Assembly: GCA_045802605.1 (NCBI GenBank)
Contig: JBJMQS010000059.1
Span: 27,469-91,468 of the forward strand
DNA from: JBJMQS01 sp045802605
GTDB taxonomy: Bacteria > Planctomycetota > Planctomycetia > Gemmatales > Gemmataceae
Length of the DNA: 64,000 nt
Reading direction: 5' to 3'
Shown: piece after piece, positions 48,987 through 57,466 of the stretch
How the letters are laid out: every line of letters begins with the position of its first letter
Numbering within the stretch: position 1 is the stretch's first letter
Translations under genes and position numbers: made by a program
The notes under the pieces: generated by a model
What the model was told of the DNA's origin: nothing
The model's input: the letters and a program-made list of their open reading frames with translations, nothing else
Databases searched by the model: none

Positions 48987-50144
48987 ATGCGCACGATGCC
49001 CTCTCCAACAAGCTGGACCCACGATCTCTACCGGCGCTCACGCACGTTTGCAAAATGGCTGGCAACTCCCGCCCTAACATTGCGCCGACGGGCCGACTGG
49101 ATGTCGCTTGGCGATAAGTGGGCGATCAGCAACGTCAAAATTGAAGGGCAGCACCTCATATTCAGTGGTTGGGCCATTGCTCCACCGTCGTTGCGCCCAT
49201 ATGTCGGCTTCACTTGTGCCGGCGCGCGTGTGGCTGATGTGGAATATCCAATCGATCGGCCCGACGTCGCTGCCGCATTTCCGTACGTGCCTGATGCGCG
49301 GCTCAGTGGATTTGTTTGCAGGCATCGGTTGGCTGCGCCGATCTCACCCGGGACATCAATCGAATTTCAGTGCGTTGATAGTCGCAACGGTAACCCGTTA
49401 ACAGCGACGTCCTATCCGCACTTCTGGCGGCGGCCGGTCGCCGATGATCCGCCGATCCCCGAGACGGCACGGCGCGTGCGGGTCATCAACGAAACAGCCG
49501 ACGATTATTTTCGCGAGGGCGGTTATTTGCAGTACGGCCGGTTGCAGTGGGCCCTGCAGCGGACTTGGGATAAATCGTTCAAGGATTACCGCAGCGTTCT
49601 CGATTGGGGCTGCGGATGTGGCCGTATCAGCCGGTATTTTCGGCACCGGGCACCTGGCTCTTTTACTGGCGCCGATGTCGATTCGGAAAATGTGGCTTGG
49701 TGTCGGGCCAATCTCCCTTTCGGGAAGTTCGAGGCACTGCCGCTGCACCCGCCGAGCTCGCTTGCGCGGGGGTCTTTTGACTTAGTATTTGGCATCTCGG
49801 TCTTCACGCACCTACGCGAATCCGATCAAGATGAGTGGCTCAGCGAATTATGCCGGATCACTCGACCCGGCGCGAGTTTACTTCTGACCGTGCATGGCGA
49901 TGCCACGCTCTACCGCCATCCGACGATTCTCAGCACGGCGCAAAAACAGGCTCGAAAGCGGCGCGGCATTTTGGATGTGTCAAACTGGATCTACGATGCC
50001 AAATTGTCGGAACACGATTACTACCGCGAAACGTATCACACCGCACGATACATCCGCAGCCACTGGGGGCGATTTCTGAAAATTCGCGACGTTCTGCCCG
50101 GCTTCATCGGGCCGCAGGATTTGGTGATCGCGGAACGAAAGTAG
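48987..50144 (+). CDS. Class I SAM-dependent methyltransferase with an N-terminal extension
   Basis: 385 residues from the ATG at 48987, with AGGAG 5-6 nt upstream. The N-terminal ~155 residues are a beta-rich extension of unknown fold (GQHLIFSGWAIAPPSLRPYVGFTCAGARV … VCRHRLAAPISPGTSIEFQC). The methyltransferase core follows: SAM motif I SVLDWGCGCGRISRYF (~209-224), motif II TGADVDSENVAWCRANL (~231-247), and SFDLVFGISVFTHL (~267-280). The type is often found in glycan or cell-surface modification clusters. The substrate is unknown. Confidence 0.88.
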   Translation: MRTMPSPTSWTHDLYRRSRTFAKWLATPALTLRRRADWMSLGDKWAISNVKIEGQHLIFSGWAIAPPSLRPYVGFTCAGARVADVEYPIDRPDVAAAFPYVPDARLSGFVCRHRLAAPISPGTSIEFQCVDSRNGNPLTATSYPHFWRRPVADDPPIPETARRVRVINETADDYFREGGYLQYGRLQWALQRTWDKSFKDYRSVLDWGCGCGRISRYFRHRAPGSFTGADVDSENVAWCRANLPFGKFEALPLHPPSSLARGSFDLVFGISVFTHLRESDQDEWLSELCRITRPGASLLLTVHGDATLYRHPTILSTAQKQARKRRGILDVSNWIYDAKLSEHDYYRETYHTARYIRSHWGRFLKIRDVLPGFIGPQDLVIAERK

Positions 50145-50162
50145 CCCGCTCGGAGTCGCCGT

Positions 50163-50417
50163 CTAGCGCGGGGCGACGGCCGGCGGCGGGAGACGGCCCG
50201 CGTCAATGGCTTGGGCCTCCGCCGCGGCGGCGCTTTGGGCCTGCATCGTCGCCAGCTCCTTCGGCAGCGGATAGCTCGGCTCTTGCGGGAAGTACTGTGG
50301 ACGGTGGTCCATGTAGTAACCGCTCGGCAGCGTCATGCCGGCGATGTGTGTCTGACATCCAGTCAACGAACATCCGACAATCGCAACCGCCAATGCCATT
50401 CGGCCTTTGTTAATCAT
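50163..50417 (-). CDS. Small planctomycete-type lipoprotein
   Basis: 84 residues. Lipoprotein signal peptide with lipobox LTGC (Cys at ~21). Mature part QTHIAGMTLPSGYYMDHRPQYFPQEPSYPLPKELATM, a pattern (MTLPSGxYLxHxPQYFPxxPxxPLPxEL) that I recognise as a recurring short lipoprotein of planctomycetes. The tail is Ala/Gln-rich and ends PPPAVAPR. Outer-membrane or periplasmic face. Function unknown. It is convergent with the methyltransferase gene, 18 bp apart. Confidence 0.8.
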   Translation of the reverse strand: MINKGRMALAVAIVGCSLTGCQTHIAGMTLPSGYYMDHRPQYFPQEPSYPLPKELATMQAQSAAAAEAQAIDAGRLPPPAVAPR

Positions 50418-50681
50418 CGAAAATTCCCCTGAGCCGAACGGTGTGACTCAACTCCCGGGCCGGTGTCCCTTCCCTGGGACCAACGGCACATCCTTGGCCG
50501 CTTATCCGGCCCGGCAGTGGTTCGCTGGACAGTTCGTTACGCTTATCGGCCTCACAAGGTGGCAAAGTTGAGCGGTTCTGCCGAAATTGGCGGTCGAGCC
50601 GATCTTCACATTGGACTGGTTGACCCGCGCGCTTGCCTCGCTTAGCATGGTTCCCGGTAGCGTCGCGAGGAGCGGGACAAC

Positions 50682-51458
50682 ATGGATGTGCTTGCCACAA
50701 GCCGGCCTGAGCCGACGATTTGGAATCGCCCGCCATTCGTTTTGTCGTGGAACACTCGGCATGCGCTACAATGCCGTTCCGTGCGCGGCGCGGAACGAAC
50801 GAGTGCCGGGCCCGCCCCGCCCTGGGTCGATAGCGGCACGCATGGCGAGCCCTTTGACTTCACAGCCGCAACTGCCGAATTGTGCGCGGACATCTGCCGC
50901 CACACTCCCGAACTGAGTCACATCCAAACGCATCAAATCCTGTTTGGTTTCACGCAGGCGCGCAACGGTCGAGGACATGGCCTCCAGGCGCGGGTCACGC
51001 CATTGCGCTTCCCCGGCGGCCATTTGGTGAAGCACGCCCGCGGCCGGCTATTTCAGGTGCAGCGGTTTGTGGTGGGCAACGAAGAAATGCTCTACCTGAT
51101 GTCGTTTTGCTTGCCTCGCTTTTTGAATCAATCATTCGACGAGAAGTTCGTGACGATCTTTCATGAACTATTCCACATCGGTCCACAATTTGACGGCGAC
51201 CTCCGTCGTCATCGTGGCCGGTACTGCCTGCACACCCACTCGAAAGCGGGCTACGACGTACGAATGGCCGAGTACGCCCGTGCCTATCTGGCAGCCGGGG
51301 CAAATCCGCGCCTGCACGGTTTCTTGCGACTCGATTTCTCCCAACTGCGGCGGCGGCATGGCCATGTCGTCGGGACCATACTGCCCCGGGCCAAGATCCT
51401 CCTTTTGCCGCTCGAACAAACTCAACAGCTCGAACGTTCCGCTTCGCGCCGTGACTAG
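50682..51458 (+). CDS. Putative zincin-type metallopeptidase-like protein
   Basis: 258 residues; GAGGAG precedes the ATG. The motif KFVTIFHELFHIGPQFDGDLRRH (~160-182) is an HExxH zinc site embedded as in putative metallopeptidase domains, with later His residues (RHRGRYCLHTHSKAGYD) as possible third ligands. The first ~60 residues are irregular (RPEPTIWNRPPFVLSW) and the middle has HTPELSHIQTHQILFGFTQARNGRGHGLQARVTPLRF. No signal peptide. It ends 2 bp before the LigD-PE-like gene, so the two form an operon. Whether it cleaves peptides is unproven. Confidence 0.75.
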   Translation: MDVLATSRPEPTIWNRPPFVLSWNTRHALQCRSVRGAERTSAGPAPPWVDSGTHGEPFDFTAATAELCADICRHTPELSHIQTHQILFGFTQARNGRGHGLQARVTPLRFPGGHLVKHARGRLFQVQRFVVGNEEMLYLMSFCLPRFLNQSFDEKFVTIFHELFHIGPQFDGDLRRHRGRYCLHTHSKAGYDVRMAEYARAYLAAGANPRLHGFLRLDFSQLRRRHGHVVGTILPRAKILLLPLEQTQQLERSASRRD

Positions 51459-51460
51459 CC

Positions 51461-51802
51461 ATGCCGCGTTTTGTCCTGCTATCACATGATCATCCAGTTC
51501 CCCATTGGGACTTAATGCTCGAGGCCAGCGGCGTATTGCGCACCTGGCGTTTGAATTCGATTCCTCATGGCGATCAAACCGTGCAAGCCGAGCCCATTAG
51601 CGATCACCGTGTGGCCTATCTCGAATATGAAGGCCCAGTTTCCGGTGACCGTGGCGTCGTCAGACGAGAGGACACCGGGACCTTCGAGTTGCAGGCGGAA
51701 TCCGCGGACGCCGTCGTGGTGTTGATCGATGGGCAAAAGTTGAACGGACGGTTGGAGATTTTGCGCGAAGGTGATTGTTGGATATGTCGGCTGACGAAAT
51801 AA
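51461..51802 (+). CDS. Stand-alone LigD 3'-phosphoesterase-like domain protein
   Basis: 113 residues. MPRFVLLSHDHPVPHWDLMLEASGVLRTWRL follows the N-terminal pattern of the LigD phosphoesterase (R-F-V-x-x-x-H-D, then H-x-D-L-x-L-E-x-x-G-V-L-x-S-W), with the metal-binding His and Asp in place. The later GDRGVVRREDTGTFEL (~61-77) matches its second half, with DRG-V in place of the usual G-x-Y-G. In LigD this domain trims 3' ends during non-homologous end joining, but no ligase or polymerase domain is attached and none is nearby. It is cotranscribed with the zincin-like gene. Confidence 0.75.
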   Translation: MPRFVLLSHDHPVPHWDLMLEASGVLRTWRLNSIPHGDQTVQAEPISDHRVAYLEYEGPVSGDRGVVRREDTGTFELQAESADAVVVLIDGQKLNGRLEILREGDCWICRLTK

Positions 51803-52516
51803 CTATTGCCCGGCTGCCGTGGTCTCCGGCGGCGGTGCCACGTCGCCGGTCGGCTTGCCGTTGAGCAGCAATTTGCCCGACTGAATTTCGAATCGGCGGA
51901 TTACCAGCGTCGGCCGCGACAAATTGGCTTGTAGGCGCATCAGTGCGATGGGGTGACTTCCCGAACGATACCATGTCACGTCCGCATTCTGCTCGCGGGC
52001 CGCCTCGGTGACGTATTCCATGATCGAGTGCGAACTCAGTGGCAAACCGCCTACATAAATATTGCAAAGTTCCAAGGCGATTACGTTTGGCTCTTTGGCG
52101 ACGAGCCACGTCTTGATGTCCACGCTAACGACCACGGCCGACCAGCCGGAGCCGTAACGAAAGCCGACGCGAAAACGATCCTGGTCGAATTCGATCCGGG
52201 GATCGCTGACACCATCGGGAAATGTGAACAGGCTAGTGGACTTCGTCTGCTCATCTTCTTGCAGGTAGCCGTTGAGCTGATCTTGGGTGATGTTGAGGGC
52301 CCACGGTTGCCCGTTCAGCGTCGGGTCGATGAGTTGCGATGACCAACTCTTCAAAAACTCTTGCGAAAGCTGCTGTCGCTCGGCCCCTTCGGCAATCGCT
52401 GTTCGGCGATAGAACGACGGCTCGTGCTTCAGCGCCAACGCCAAGCCGGCTCCCACTACCACGAGCAACAGGCTGGTGGCCGCGAGAAGCACGTAAAGTT
52501 GCCGGCGACGTCGCAT
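51803..52516 (-). CDS. Membrane-anchored hypothetical protein
   Basis: 237 residues from the ATG at 52516 (GGAGGGC upstream). One N-terminal membrane helix after a basic start (RRRRQLYVLLAATSLLLVVVGAGLALAL), with the rest predicted outside. The soluble part has a helical then beta-rich character (LSQEFLKSWSSQLIDPTLNGQPWALNITQDQLNGYLQE … RIEFDQDRFRVGFRYGSGWSAVVVSVDIKTWL), like small lipid-binding or BON-like envelope proteins. It ends in a Pro-rich tail. No family named. It lies 61 bp after tsaD in the same direction. Confidence 0.7.
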   Translation of the reverse strand: MRRRRQLYVLLAATSLLLVVVGAGLALALKHEPSFYRRTAIAEGAERQQLSQEFLKSWSSQLIDPTLNGQPWALNITQDQLNGYLQEDEQTKSTSLFTFPDGVSDPRIEFDQDRFRVGFRYGSGWSAVVVSVDIKTWLVAKEPNVIALELCNIYVGGLPLSSHSIMEYVTEAAREQNADVTWYRSGSHPIALMRLQANLSRPTLVIRRFEIQSGKLLLNGKPTGDVAPPPETTAAGQ

Positions 52517-52577
52517 TCGAGCCCTCCATGGCTCACTCGACGATAGGAAGACAGGCAAAATGGGTCAAGCCGAAAAG

Positions 52578-53582
52578 TCAGTGTAAAACTGGCTCCGCGT
52601 CGAGGTCATCCGGGGCAAATTGATTTCGGTGATACATTTCCACGGCCAAAGCCGCCATGGCCGCGTTGTCCGTGCAGTATTCCAAGGGTGGGATGAAGAG
52701 TTCCGCCCCACGACCTCGACACATTTCAGCCAGTGCAGCCCGGAATGCCTTATTCGCCGAGACACCGCCACCGACGGCGAGGCGAGACATTCCTGTACGA
52801 TCGAGCGCCTGTTCGCACCGTTTGACCAAGACGTCGATCACCGCTTGCTGAAAGCTGGCCGCGAGATCGGCTCGCATTTGTCCAATAGGGACCGGATTCG
52901 CACGATCGCGGCCCAGTGCCGCGTAGAGCACGGCCGTCTTCAACCCAGAGAAACTAAAGTCCAGGGTGCCGGGCTCCAGCCACGAGCGCGGGAACTTGTG
53001 CGCTTTGGGGTTTCCCAGGGCCGCCTCGCGCTCCACCGCGGGCCCGCCCGGGAAACCAAGTCCCAATGTCTGCGCCACTTTGTCAAAAGCCTCGCCGGCC
53101 GCGTCGTCGCGCGTCGAGCTGATCAGCTCATAGGTCACCGGGTCGGGGCACCGGAAGAGCACGGTGTGGCCACCGCTTACAACAAAGCCAACGCACGGGA
53201 AAATGTCGCGCCCAGCTGCCAGTCGCGCGGCATAGACGTGAGCATGAACGTGGTTTACGCCGATGAGCGGCACATCGAGCGCCAGCGCAAACCCCTTGGC
53301 TGCACTGACGCCCACGAGCAAGGCCCCGACGAGACCTGGCGTGTGATGAACGGCGACGCAGCCGATATCCTTGATCGTGATCTTCGCCTGCCGCAACGCT
53401 TCGTCAACGACGGGCAGAATTTGCCGAAGATGTTCACGAGCGGCGACCTCGGGTACGACGCCGCCGAAGCGCTCGTGCAAGTCCGTTTGCGATGCGACGA
53501 TGTTGGAAAGCACCCGTGGCTCATCGGTGAAGACCGCGGCCGCCGTTTCGTCACAGGAAGTTTCGAGGGCAAGAAAATACAT
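52578..53582 (-). CDS. tsaD: tRNA N6-adenosine threonylcarbamoyltransferase
   Basis: 334 residues. Transfers the threonylcarbamoyl group to A37 of ANN-decoding tRNAs, with TsaB, TsaC and TsaE. Visible features: start MYFLALETSCDETAAAVF, the metal-binding His pair in VNHVHAHVYAARL (~108-118), GGHTVLFR (~131), and the ATP-binding GGVSANKAFR (~270). Length is normal for bacterial TsaD. No partner gene is in the window. The ATG at 53582 is 7 bp from palindrome E3, which fills the gap to the TatD-type gene upstream. Confidence 0.96.
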   Translation of the reverse strand: MYFLALETSCDETAAAVFTDEPRVLSNIVASQTDLHERFGGVVPEVAAREHLRQILPVVDEALRQAKITIKDIGCVAVHHTPGLVGALLVGVSAAKGFALALDVPLIGVNHVHAHVYAARLAAGRDIFPCVGFVVSGGHTVLFRCPDPVTYELISSTRDDAAGEAFDKVAQTLGLGFPGGPAVEREAALGNPKAHKFPRSWLEPGTLDFSFSGLKTAVLYAALGRDRANPVPIGQMRADLAASFQQAVIDVLVKRCEQALDRTGMSRLAVGGGVSANKAFRAALAEMCRGRGAELFIPPLEYCTDNAAMAALAVEMYHRNQFAPDDLDAEPVLH

Positions 53583-53588
53583 CGATAT

Positions 53589-53656
53589 GGTTAGCCGCGA
53601 CGCGATAGCGGAGCGCGTCTCTGCGAGCGCGCTCCTCTATCGCGTCGCGGCTAACC
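53589..53656. repeat. Palindromic element E3, supplies a stop codon
   Basis: The 20-bp arms GGTTAGCCGCGACGCGATAG (53589-53608) and 53637-53656 are exact complements, with an inner GGAGCGCG/CGCGCTCC pairing. The TAG stop of the TatD-type hydrolase (minus strand, 53651-53653) is the TTAGCC edge of the element. Confidence 0.92.
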
Positions 53657-54457
53657 AATTCCTTTCCACCGTTTCGACTGCGAAATGAACTCCAGCGGAT
53701 TATCGTGAACTATCTTCTTGATCGCCGCGTCCGGATGACGGCGGCGTTTCATTTCCTGAACAAAAGCCGGGACCGCGAGCGGGTCCGATTTGCCCCAATC
53801 GCCGGCGGAATTGACCATGATGCGATCGGTGCCATACATCTCGATCATGTCCGCCGCGCGGGCCGGCGTGCATTTCGTCGTGGGATATAGCGTCATGCCA
53901 CACCAGAAGCCGTTTTCGACCGCTAGCCGAATCGTGTGTTCCTCAACGTGATCGACACACACTCGCTGGGGCCGAAGGCGCGGCTCGTTCTTTAACATCT
54001 CGACAATCATCCGCGTGCCCTTGAGCTTGTCCTCAAGATGCGGCGTATGTATCAGCACTAACTCGCCGAGTTTGGCCGCGAGATCGAGGTGCTCTTGAAA
54101 CACCGTCGCTTCATTCGCTGTGTTCTTATTCAGACCAATCTCGCCGATGCCGAGCACATTGGGCCGATCGAGGAACTCAGGAATCATCGCGATCACTTCC
54201 CTGGAGAGCTTCACATTCTCCGCCTCTTTAGCATTGATGCAGAGCCAAGAGAAATGCTTGATGTGAAACTGAGCCGCCCGCTTCGGCTCCACTTCAGTCA
54301 GGTGCCGGAAGTAATCGCGGAAACCATGCACCGTGCCGCGATCGAATCCCGCCCAGAATGCTGGCTCACTGACTGCGCGGCAACCCGCCATCGCCATCCG
54401 CTCGTAGTCGTCGGTGACGCGGGAGATCATGTGGATGTGGGGGTCGATGTAATTCAT
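53651..54457 (-). CDS. TatD-family metal-dependent hydrolase
   Basis: 268 residues. MNYIDPHIHMISR gives the HxH metal site (~7-9). Glu in GIGEIGLNK (~102-110), HTPHLED (~137-143), a His in VCVDHVEEHTIR (~165-176) and Asp in VNSAGDWGKSD (~213-223) complete a TatD-like barrel. The stretch DDYERMAMAGCRAVSEPAFWAGFDRGTVHGFRDYF is typical of the EboB-like branch. The substrate is unknown. Its stop codon is formed by palindrome E3. A 72-residue gene lies 5 bp upstream, and larE precedes that. Confidence 0.88.
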   Translation of the reverse strand: MNYIDPHIHMISRVTDDYERMAMAGCRAVSEPAFWAGFDRGTVHGFRDYFRHLTEVEPKRAAQFHIKHFSWLCINAKEAENVKLSREVIAMIPEFLDRPNVLGIGEIGLNKNTANEATVFQEHLDLAAKLGELVLIHTPHLEDKLKGTRMIVEMLKNEPRLRPQRVCVDHVEEHTIRLAVENGFWCGMTLYPTTKCTPARAADMIEMYGTDRIMVNSAGDWGKSDPLAVPAFVQEMKRRRHPDAAIKKIVHDNPLEFISQSKRWKGIG

Positions 54458-54459
54458 AC

Positions 54460-54473
54460 TTGTCAGTGGTCAG
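54460..54473. repeat. 14-bp repeat TTGTCAGTGGTCAG at a gene end
   Basis: Supplies the TGA stop of the 54463-54681 gene. The same 14-mer (offset by one) occurs as a tandem pair inside valS at 59788-59815. Confidence 0.7.
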
Positions 54474-54681
54474 AGAAGAGTTCTTGAACTCGTGCGGCTC
54501 GGTGGCGATCCTTGTCAGCGAGAATTTGTAGGCCTGATCGCAACCGGTCCAAGCGGGGGTCGGCAACTTGGCCGCCGCGGTCAATGCGATCGAAGATCGC
54601 GGCGAGATCGAGCAACCGCGCTCTCGCATCGAGGTAATAACTGTCCAGCGCCTTTGCGGCGGGCAGCGGTTCGAGTTTCAT
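54463..54681 (-). CDS. Small helical hypothetical protein between larE and the TatD-type gene
   Basis: 72 residues, helical and charged: MKLEPLPAAKALDSYYLDARARLLDLAAIFDRIDRGGQVADPRLDRLRSG. No motif recognised. Its ATG overlaps the stop of larE (ATGA), and the TatD-type gene starts 5 bp after its end, so all three form one operon. The last codons and stop coincide with the repeat TTGTCAGTGGTCAG, so its C-terminus may have been altered by that insertion. Confidence 0.65.
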   Translation of the reverse strand: MKLEPLPAAKALDSYYLDARARLLDLAAIFDRIDRGGQVADPRLDRLRSGLQILADKDRHRAARVQELFSDH

Positions 54682-55535
54682 TTGACGTTCTCGTACTGAC
54701 GACGGGTTTCGAGCGACACCAGTGTATTAAGACTCCCGGTACGAAATCCTTCGAGGTCCAGGGTCACGAAGCGGAAGCCAAGGTCTCGCAAACGTGCGGC
54801 CAGCACATCACGCAGTTCGACCATTCGCGGAATCTCAACCGGAGGCACTTCGATGCGGGCCAACTCACCCTCGTGCAGCCTGACTCTGCACTCGCGCAGC
54901 CCAAGCTCACGCAGAAGCGACTCGGCCGCCTCGATGCGAGCAGTGCGCTCGGTTGTCACGGCCACGCCGGGAGCGATGCGGCTCGAGAGGCACGGGGCGG
55001 CCGGCTTGTCCCAAATGTCGAGTCCCCAGAACCGAGCCAACGCGCGCACGTCGGCTTTGGTGCAGCCCGCTTCTTGCAGCGGGTGCCGTACGCCATGCTC
55101 AGCCGCTGCGGTGAGTCCGGGACGGTAATCCCCGGCGTCGTCGAGGTTGGCTCCGCTGACGACGGTAACATCGCCTAGTTCGGCGCGAATGGCATCGATC
55201 TGACTGTACAGTTCGTCCTTGCAATGGAAGCACCGGCTGCCATCGTTGCGAAGATAATCTTCGTCGGCGAACTCATGCGTTTGAATGACGTGGTGGGCGA
55301 TGCCGATTTGCTTCGCAACGCGAATCGCATCATCCAACTCACGGCGAGCCACACTTGGGCTGTCGGCCGTGACCGCCATCGCCTGGTCGCCCAAGGCGAG
55401 AAACGCCGCTTGAGCGACGACCGCGCTATCGACACCGCCGCTGAACGCCACGGCCACTCGGCTAAGCTCGCGCAACACCGCGAGCAAGCGATCGTGTTTC
55501 GACTGAAGGTCCGGAGATAGCAGTTCCGCAGTCAT
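54678..55535 (-). CDS. larE: ATP-dependent sacrificial sulfur transferase LarE-like
   Basis: 285 residues. A PP-loop adenylating enzyme: SGGVDSAVVAQAAF (~33-46), an ExxxR/FxCK region SRCFHCKDELYSQ (~100-112), and the sulfur-donor Cys in KPAAPCLSSRI (~178-188). LarE adds sulfur to the nickel-pincer precursor of lactate racemase and related enzymes. larB and larC are not in the window, so the biosynthetic partners must be elsewhere if this is the true LarE. First gene of the operon larE, 72-residue gene, TatD-type hydrolase. Divergent from hpnC, 36 bp apart. Confidence 0.9.
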   Translation of the reverse strand: MTAELLSPDLQSKHDRLLAVLRELSRVAVAFSGGVDSAVVAQAAFLALGDQAMAVTADSPSVARRELDDAIRVAKQIGIAHHVIQTHEFADEDYLRNDGSRCFHCKDELYSQIDAIRAELGDVTVVSGANLDDAGDYRPGLTAAAEHGVRHPLQEAGCTKADVRALARFWGLDIWDKPAAPCLSSRIAPGVAVTTERTARIEAAESLLRELGLRECRVRLHEGELARIEVPPVEIPRMVELRDVLAARLRDLGFRFVTLDLEGFRTGSLNTLVSLETRRQYENVK

Positions 55536-55571
55536 CCTTTGAATTGTACGCGCGGCTGTATAATTCGCTGC

Positions 55572-56606
55572 ATGTCCGGAGCGTTTGCCGCCGAGTTAGC
55601 CCGCTGGGGGCCCCACTGTGATTATCCCGCGCCCTCGCCGGCAGCGGCTCGCACCTATTGCCGACGCCTGGCGACAAGGCACTACGAAAATTTCTCAGTC
55701 GCCTCCCTGTTCGTGCCGCGGCACCTGCTCCGCCATTTTCACAACATTTATGCGTACTGCCGCTGGGCCGACGATCTCAGCGATGAGACCGCCGGCGGGG
55801 ACACAGCACTGGCGCTGCTGGCCTGGTGGCAACGCGAATTGCTTGGCTGCTACCATGGTTCGCCGCGGCACCCTGTAATGATCGCGCTGCATGAAACCAT
55901 CGAGAAATTCGACATTCCGCCGAAACCGTTTCTTGATTTGATCACCGCGTTCGAACAAGATCAGCGAATCAAGTCGTACGACACATATGACCAGCTGCTG
56001 GGCTACTGTCAGAATTCTGCAAATCCGGTCGGGCGACTGGTTCTTTATTTGGGCCGCTGCCACGATGAAACCCGGGGCGAGTTGTCCGATCATATTTGCA
56101 CCGCGCTGCAACTGACCAACTTCTGGCAAGATGTGGCGCGCGATTTCGACATTGAGCGAGTGTATTTGCCGCGAGAGGATCGCGACCGTTTCGGCTTTAG
56201 CGACGACGACCTGCAAGCCCGCCGCTGCATGCCGGCATTTCGCGAGCTGATGCGCTTGGAAGTCGATCGCACGCGCGCGATGTTTCATGAGGGCATGCCG
56301 CTCGTTGGATTGATGCCAAAAAATCTGCGTGCGCAGATCGAGTTATTCGCTCGCGGCGGCCTCGCAATCTTGCACAAGATTGAGCGACAAGGTTACGACG
56401 TCTTCACACGGCGACCGAAGTTGGCGAAGTGGGAAAAAGGTTTACTTGTCGTTCGCACACTGGGTGGGTGCCTGGGGCGGAGTCTTCGACACCCCAGCTT
56501 GGCTGTTTCATCTCGGGTGTCGAGGACTCCACCCCAGGCACCCCACAACGTCACCACCCCACAACACCAGCCGGAAATTTCTTCGTCGGTGAGGGTGACC
56601 GCATGA
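55572..56606 (+). CDS. hpnC: Squalene/hydroxysqualene synthase HpnC with altered C-terminus
   Basis: 344 residues from the ATG at 55572. Trans-isoprenyl-diphosphate synthase fold: first Asp-rich motif YAYCRWADDLSDE (~61-73), second QLTNFWQDVARDFD (~179-192). HpnC converts presqualene diphosphate to hydroxysqualene at the membrane. The normal fold ends near residue 298 (WEKGLLVV). The remaining ~45 residues (…GGCLGRSLRHPSLAVSSRVSRTPPQ…) are read through palindrome E4 and are not expected in the family. The stop overlaps the start of hpnD (ATGA). Confidence 0.92.
   Translation: MSGAFAAELARWGPHCDYPAPSPAAARTYCRRLATRHYENFSVASLFVPRHLLRHFHNIYAYCRWADDLSDETAGGDTALALLAWWQRELLGCYHGSPRHPVMIALHETIEKFDIPPKPFLDLITAFEQDQRIKSYDTYDQLLGYCQNSANPVGRLVLYLGRCHDETRGELSDHICTALQLTNFWQDVARDFDIERVYLPREDRDRFGFSDDDLQARRCMPAFRELMRLEVDRTRAMFHEGMPLVGLMPKNLRAQIELFARGGLAILHKIERQGYDVFTRRPKLAKWEKGLLVVRTLGGCLGRSLRHPSLAVSSRVSRTPPQAPHNVTTPQHQPEISSSVRVTA
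56466..56543. repeat. Palindromic element E4 within the 3' end of hpnC
   Basis: 29-bp arms (56466-56494 and 56515-56543) complementary except for two positions. The outer sequence is GGGTGCCTGGGG. Translated in frame as part of the HpnC tail. Confidence 0.9.
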
Positions 56607-57466
56607 TCCGCGTGTCAGCCTCCTACGGATATTGCGAACGGCTCACGCAGCGAGTGGCCGGCAACTTCTATCCCGCGATGTTGCTCTTGCCGCGGGCTCA
56701 ACGCCGGGCGATGTACGCGCTCTATGCGTTTAGCAGATTGACGGATGACCTGTCGGATAGTGATGCACCAGATGCGGAGAAAGACAAATCCTTGTGCAGT
56801 TGGCGTGAAGATCTCGCGGCGACGTTGGCGGGCGAGGATCGGCACCCAGCCCTGCCCGCGTTGAGGCAGGCAGTTCAAACATTCTCGATCCCCACAAAGC
56901 ATCTTTTCGACATTATTGAAGGCTGTCGGCTTGATGTCGTGCAACATCGCTTCGCCACATTCGACGAGTTGTACCACTACTGCACGCTGGTCGCCTCAGC
57001 GGTGGGCCAGGCGTGCATCCATATTTGGGGATTCCGCGGCGACCGGGCACCACAATATGCCGAGTGGGCCGGCGTGGCATTGCAACTGACCAACATCTTG
57101 CGCGATCTTGGCGAAGATCGAGCACGGGGACGAGTGTACTTGCCGCAAGAAGACCTGAAGCGGTTTGGCTGCTGCACCGACACGATCTGCGGCGGACCGA
57201 CGGAGCCGTCCTTCCGCGCATTGATGCAGTTCGAGGTCGAGCGAACCCAGCAGTATTACGAGTGGGCGAAAGCGCTCGACGGCTGCCTGGCTCCCGCAGG
57301 CCGAGCGATCTTTCGGGTCATCTTCGATACCTACCACGCATTGCTGGAGCGCATTGAGCGTGTAAACCACGACGTCTTCTCAGAGCGCATCCGGCTATCG
57401 TTGCCGCACAAATTGGGCCTCGCCGTCCGAGCTCTTCCCCTACGCTGGGGGTGGTCGCTTGGCTGA
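56603..57466 (+). CDS. hpnD: Presqualene diphosphate synthase HpnD
   Basis: 287 residues from the ATG at 56603, overlapping the hpnC stop by 4 bp. Joins two farnesyl diphosphates to presqualene diphosphate. Motifs: the conserved YxxCExxT-like start SYGYCERLTQRVAGNFYPAMLLLPRAQRRAMYALYAFSRLTDDLSD (~6-51, containing the first Asp-rich motif) and QLTNILRDLGEDRARGRVYLP (~158-178, second motif). Length is normal. The last 8 bp overlap the first codons of hpnE. Confidence 0.94.
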   Translation: MIRVSASYGYCERLTQRVAGNFYPAMLLLPRAQRRAMYALYAFSRLTDDLSDSDAPDAEKDKSLCSWREDLAATLAGEDRHPALPALRQAVQTFSIPTKHLFDIIEGCRLDVVQHRFATFDELYHYCTLVASAVGQACIHIWGFRGDRAPQYAEWAGVALQLTNILRDLGEDRARGRVYLPQEDLKRFGCCTDTICGGPTEPSFRALMQFEVERTQQYYEWAKALDGCLAPAGRAIFRVIFDTYHALLERIERVNHDVFSERIRLSLPHKLGLAVRALPLRWGWSLG

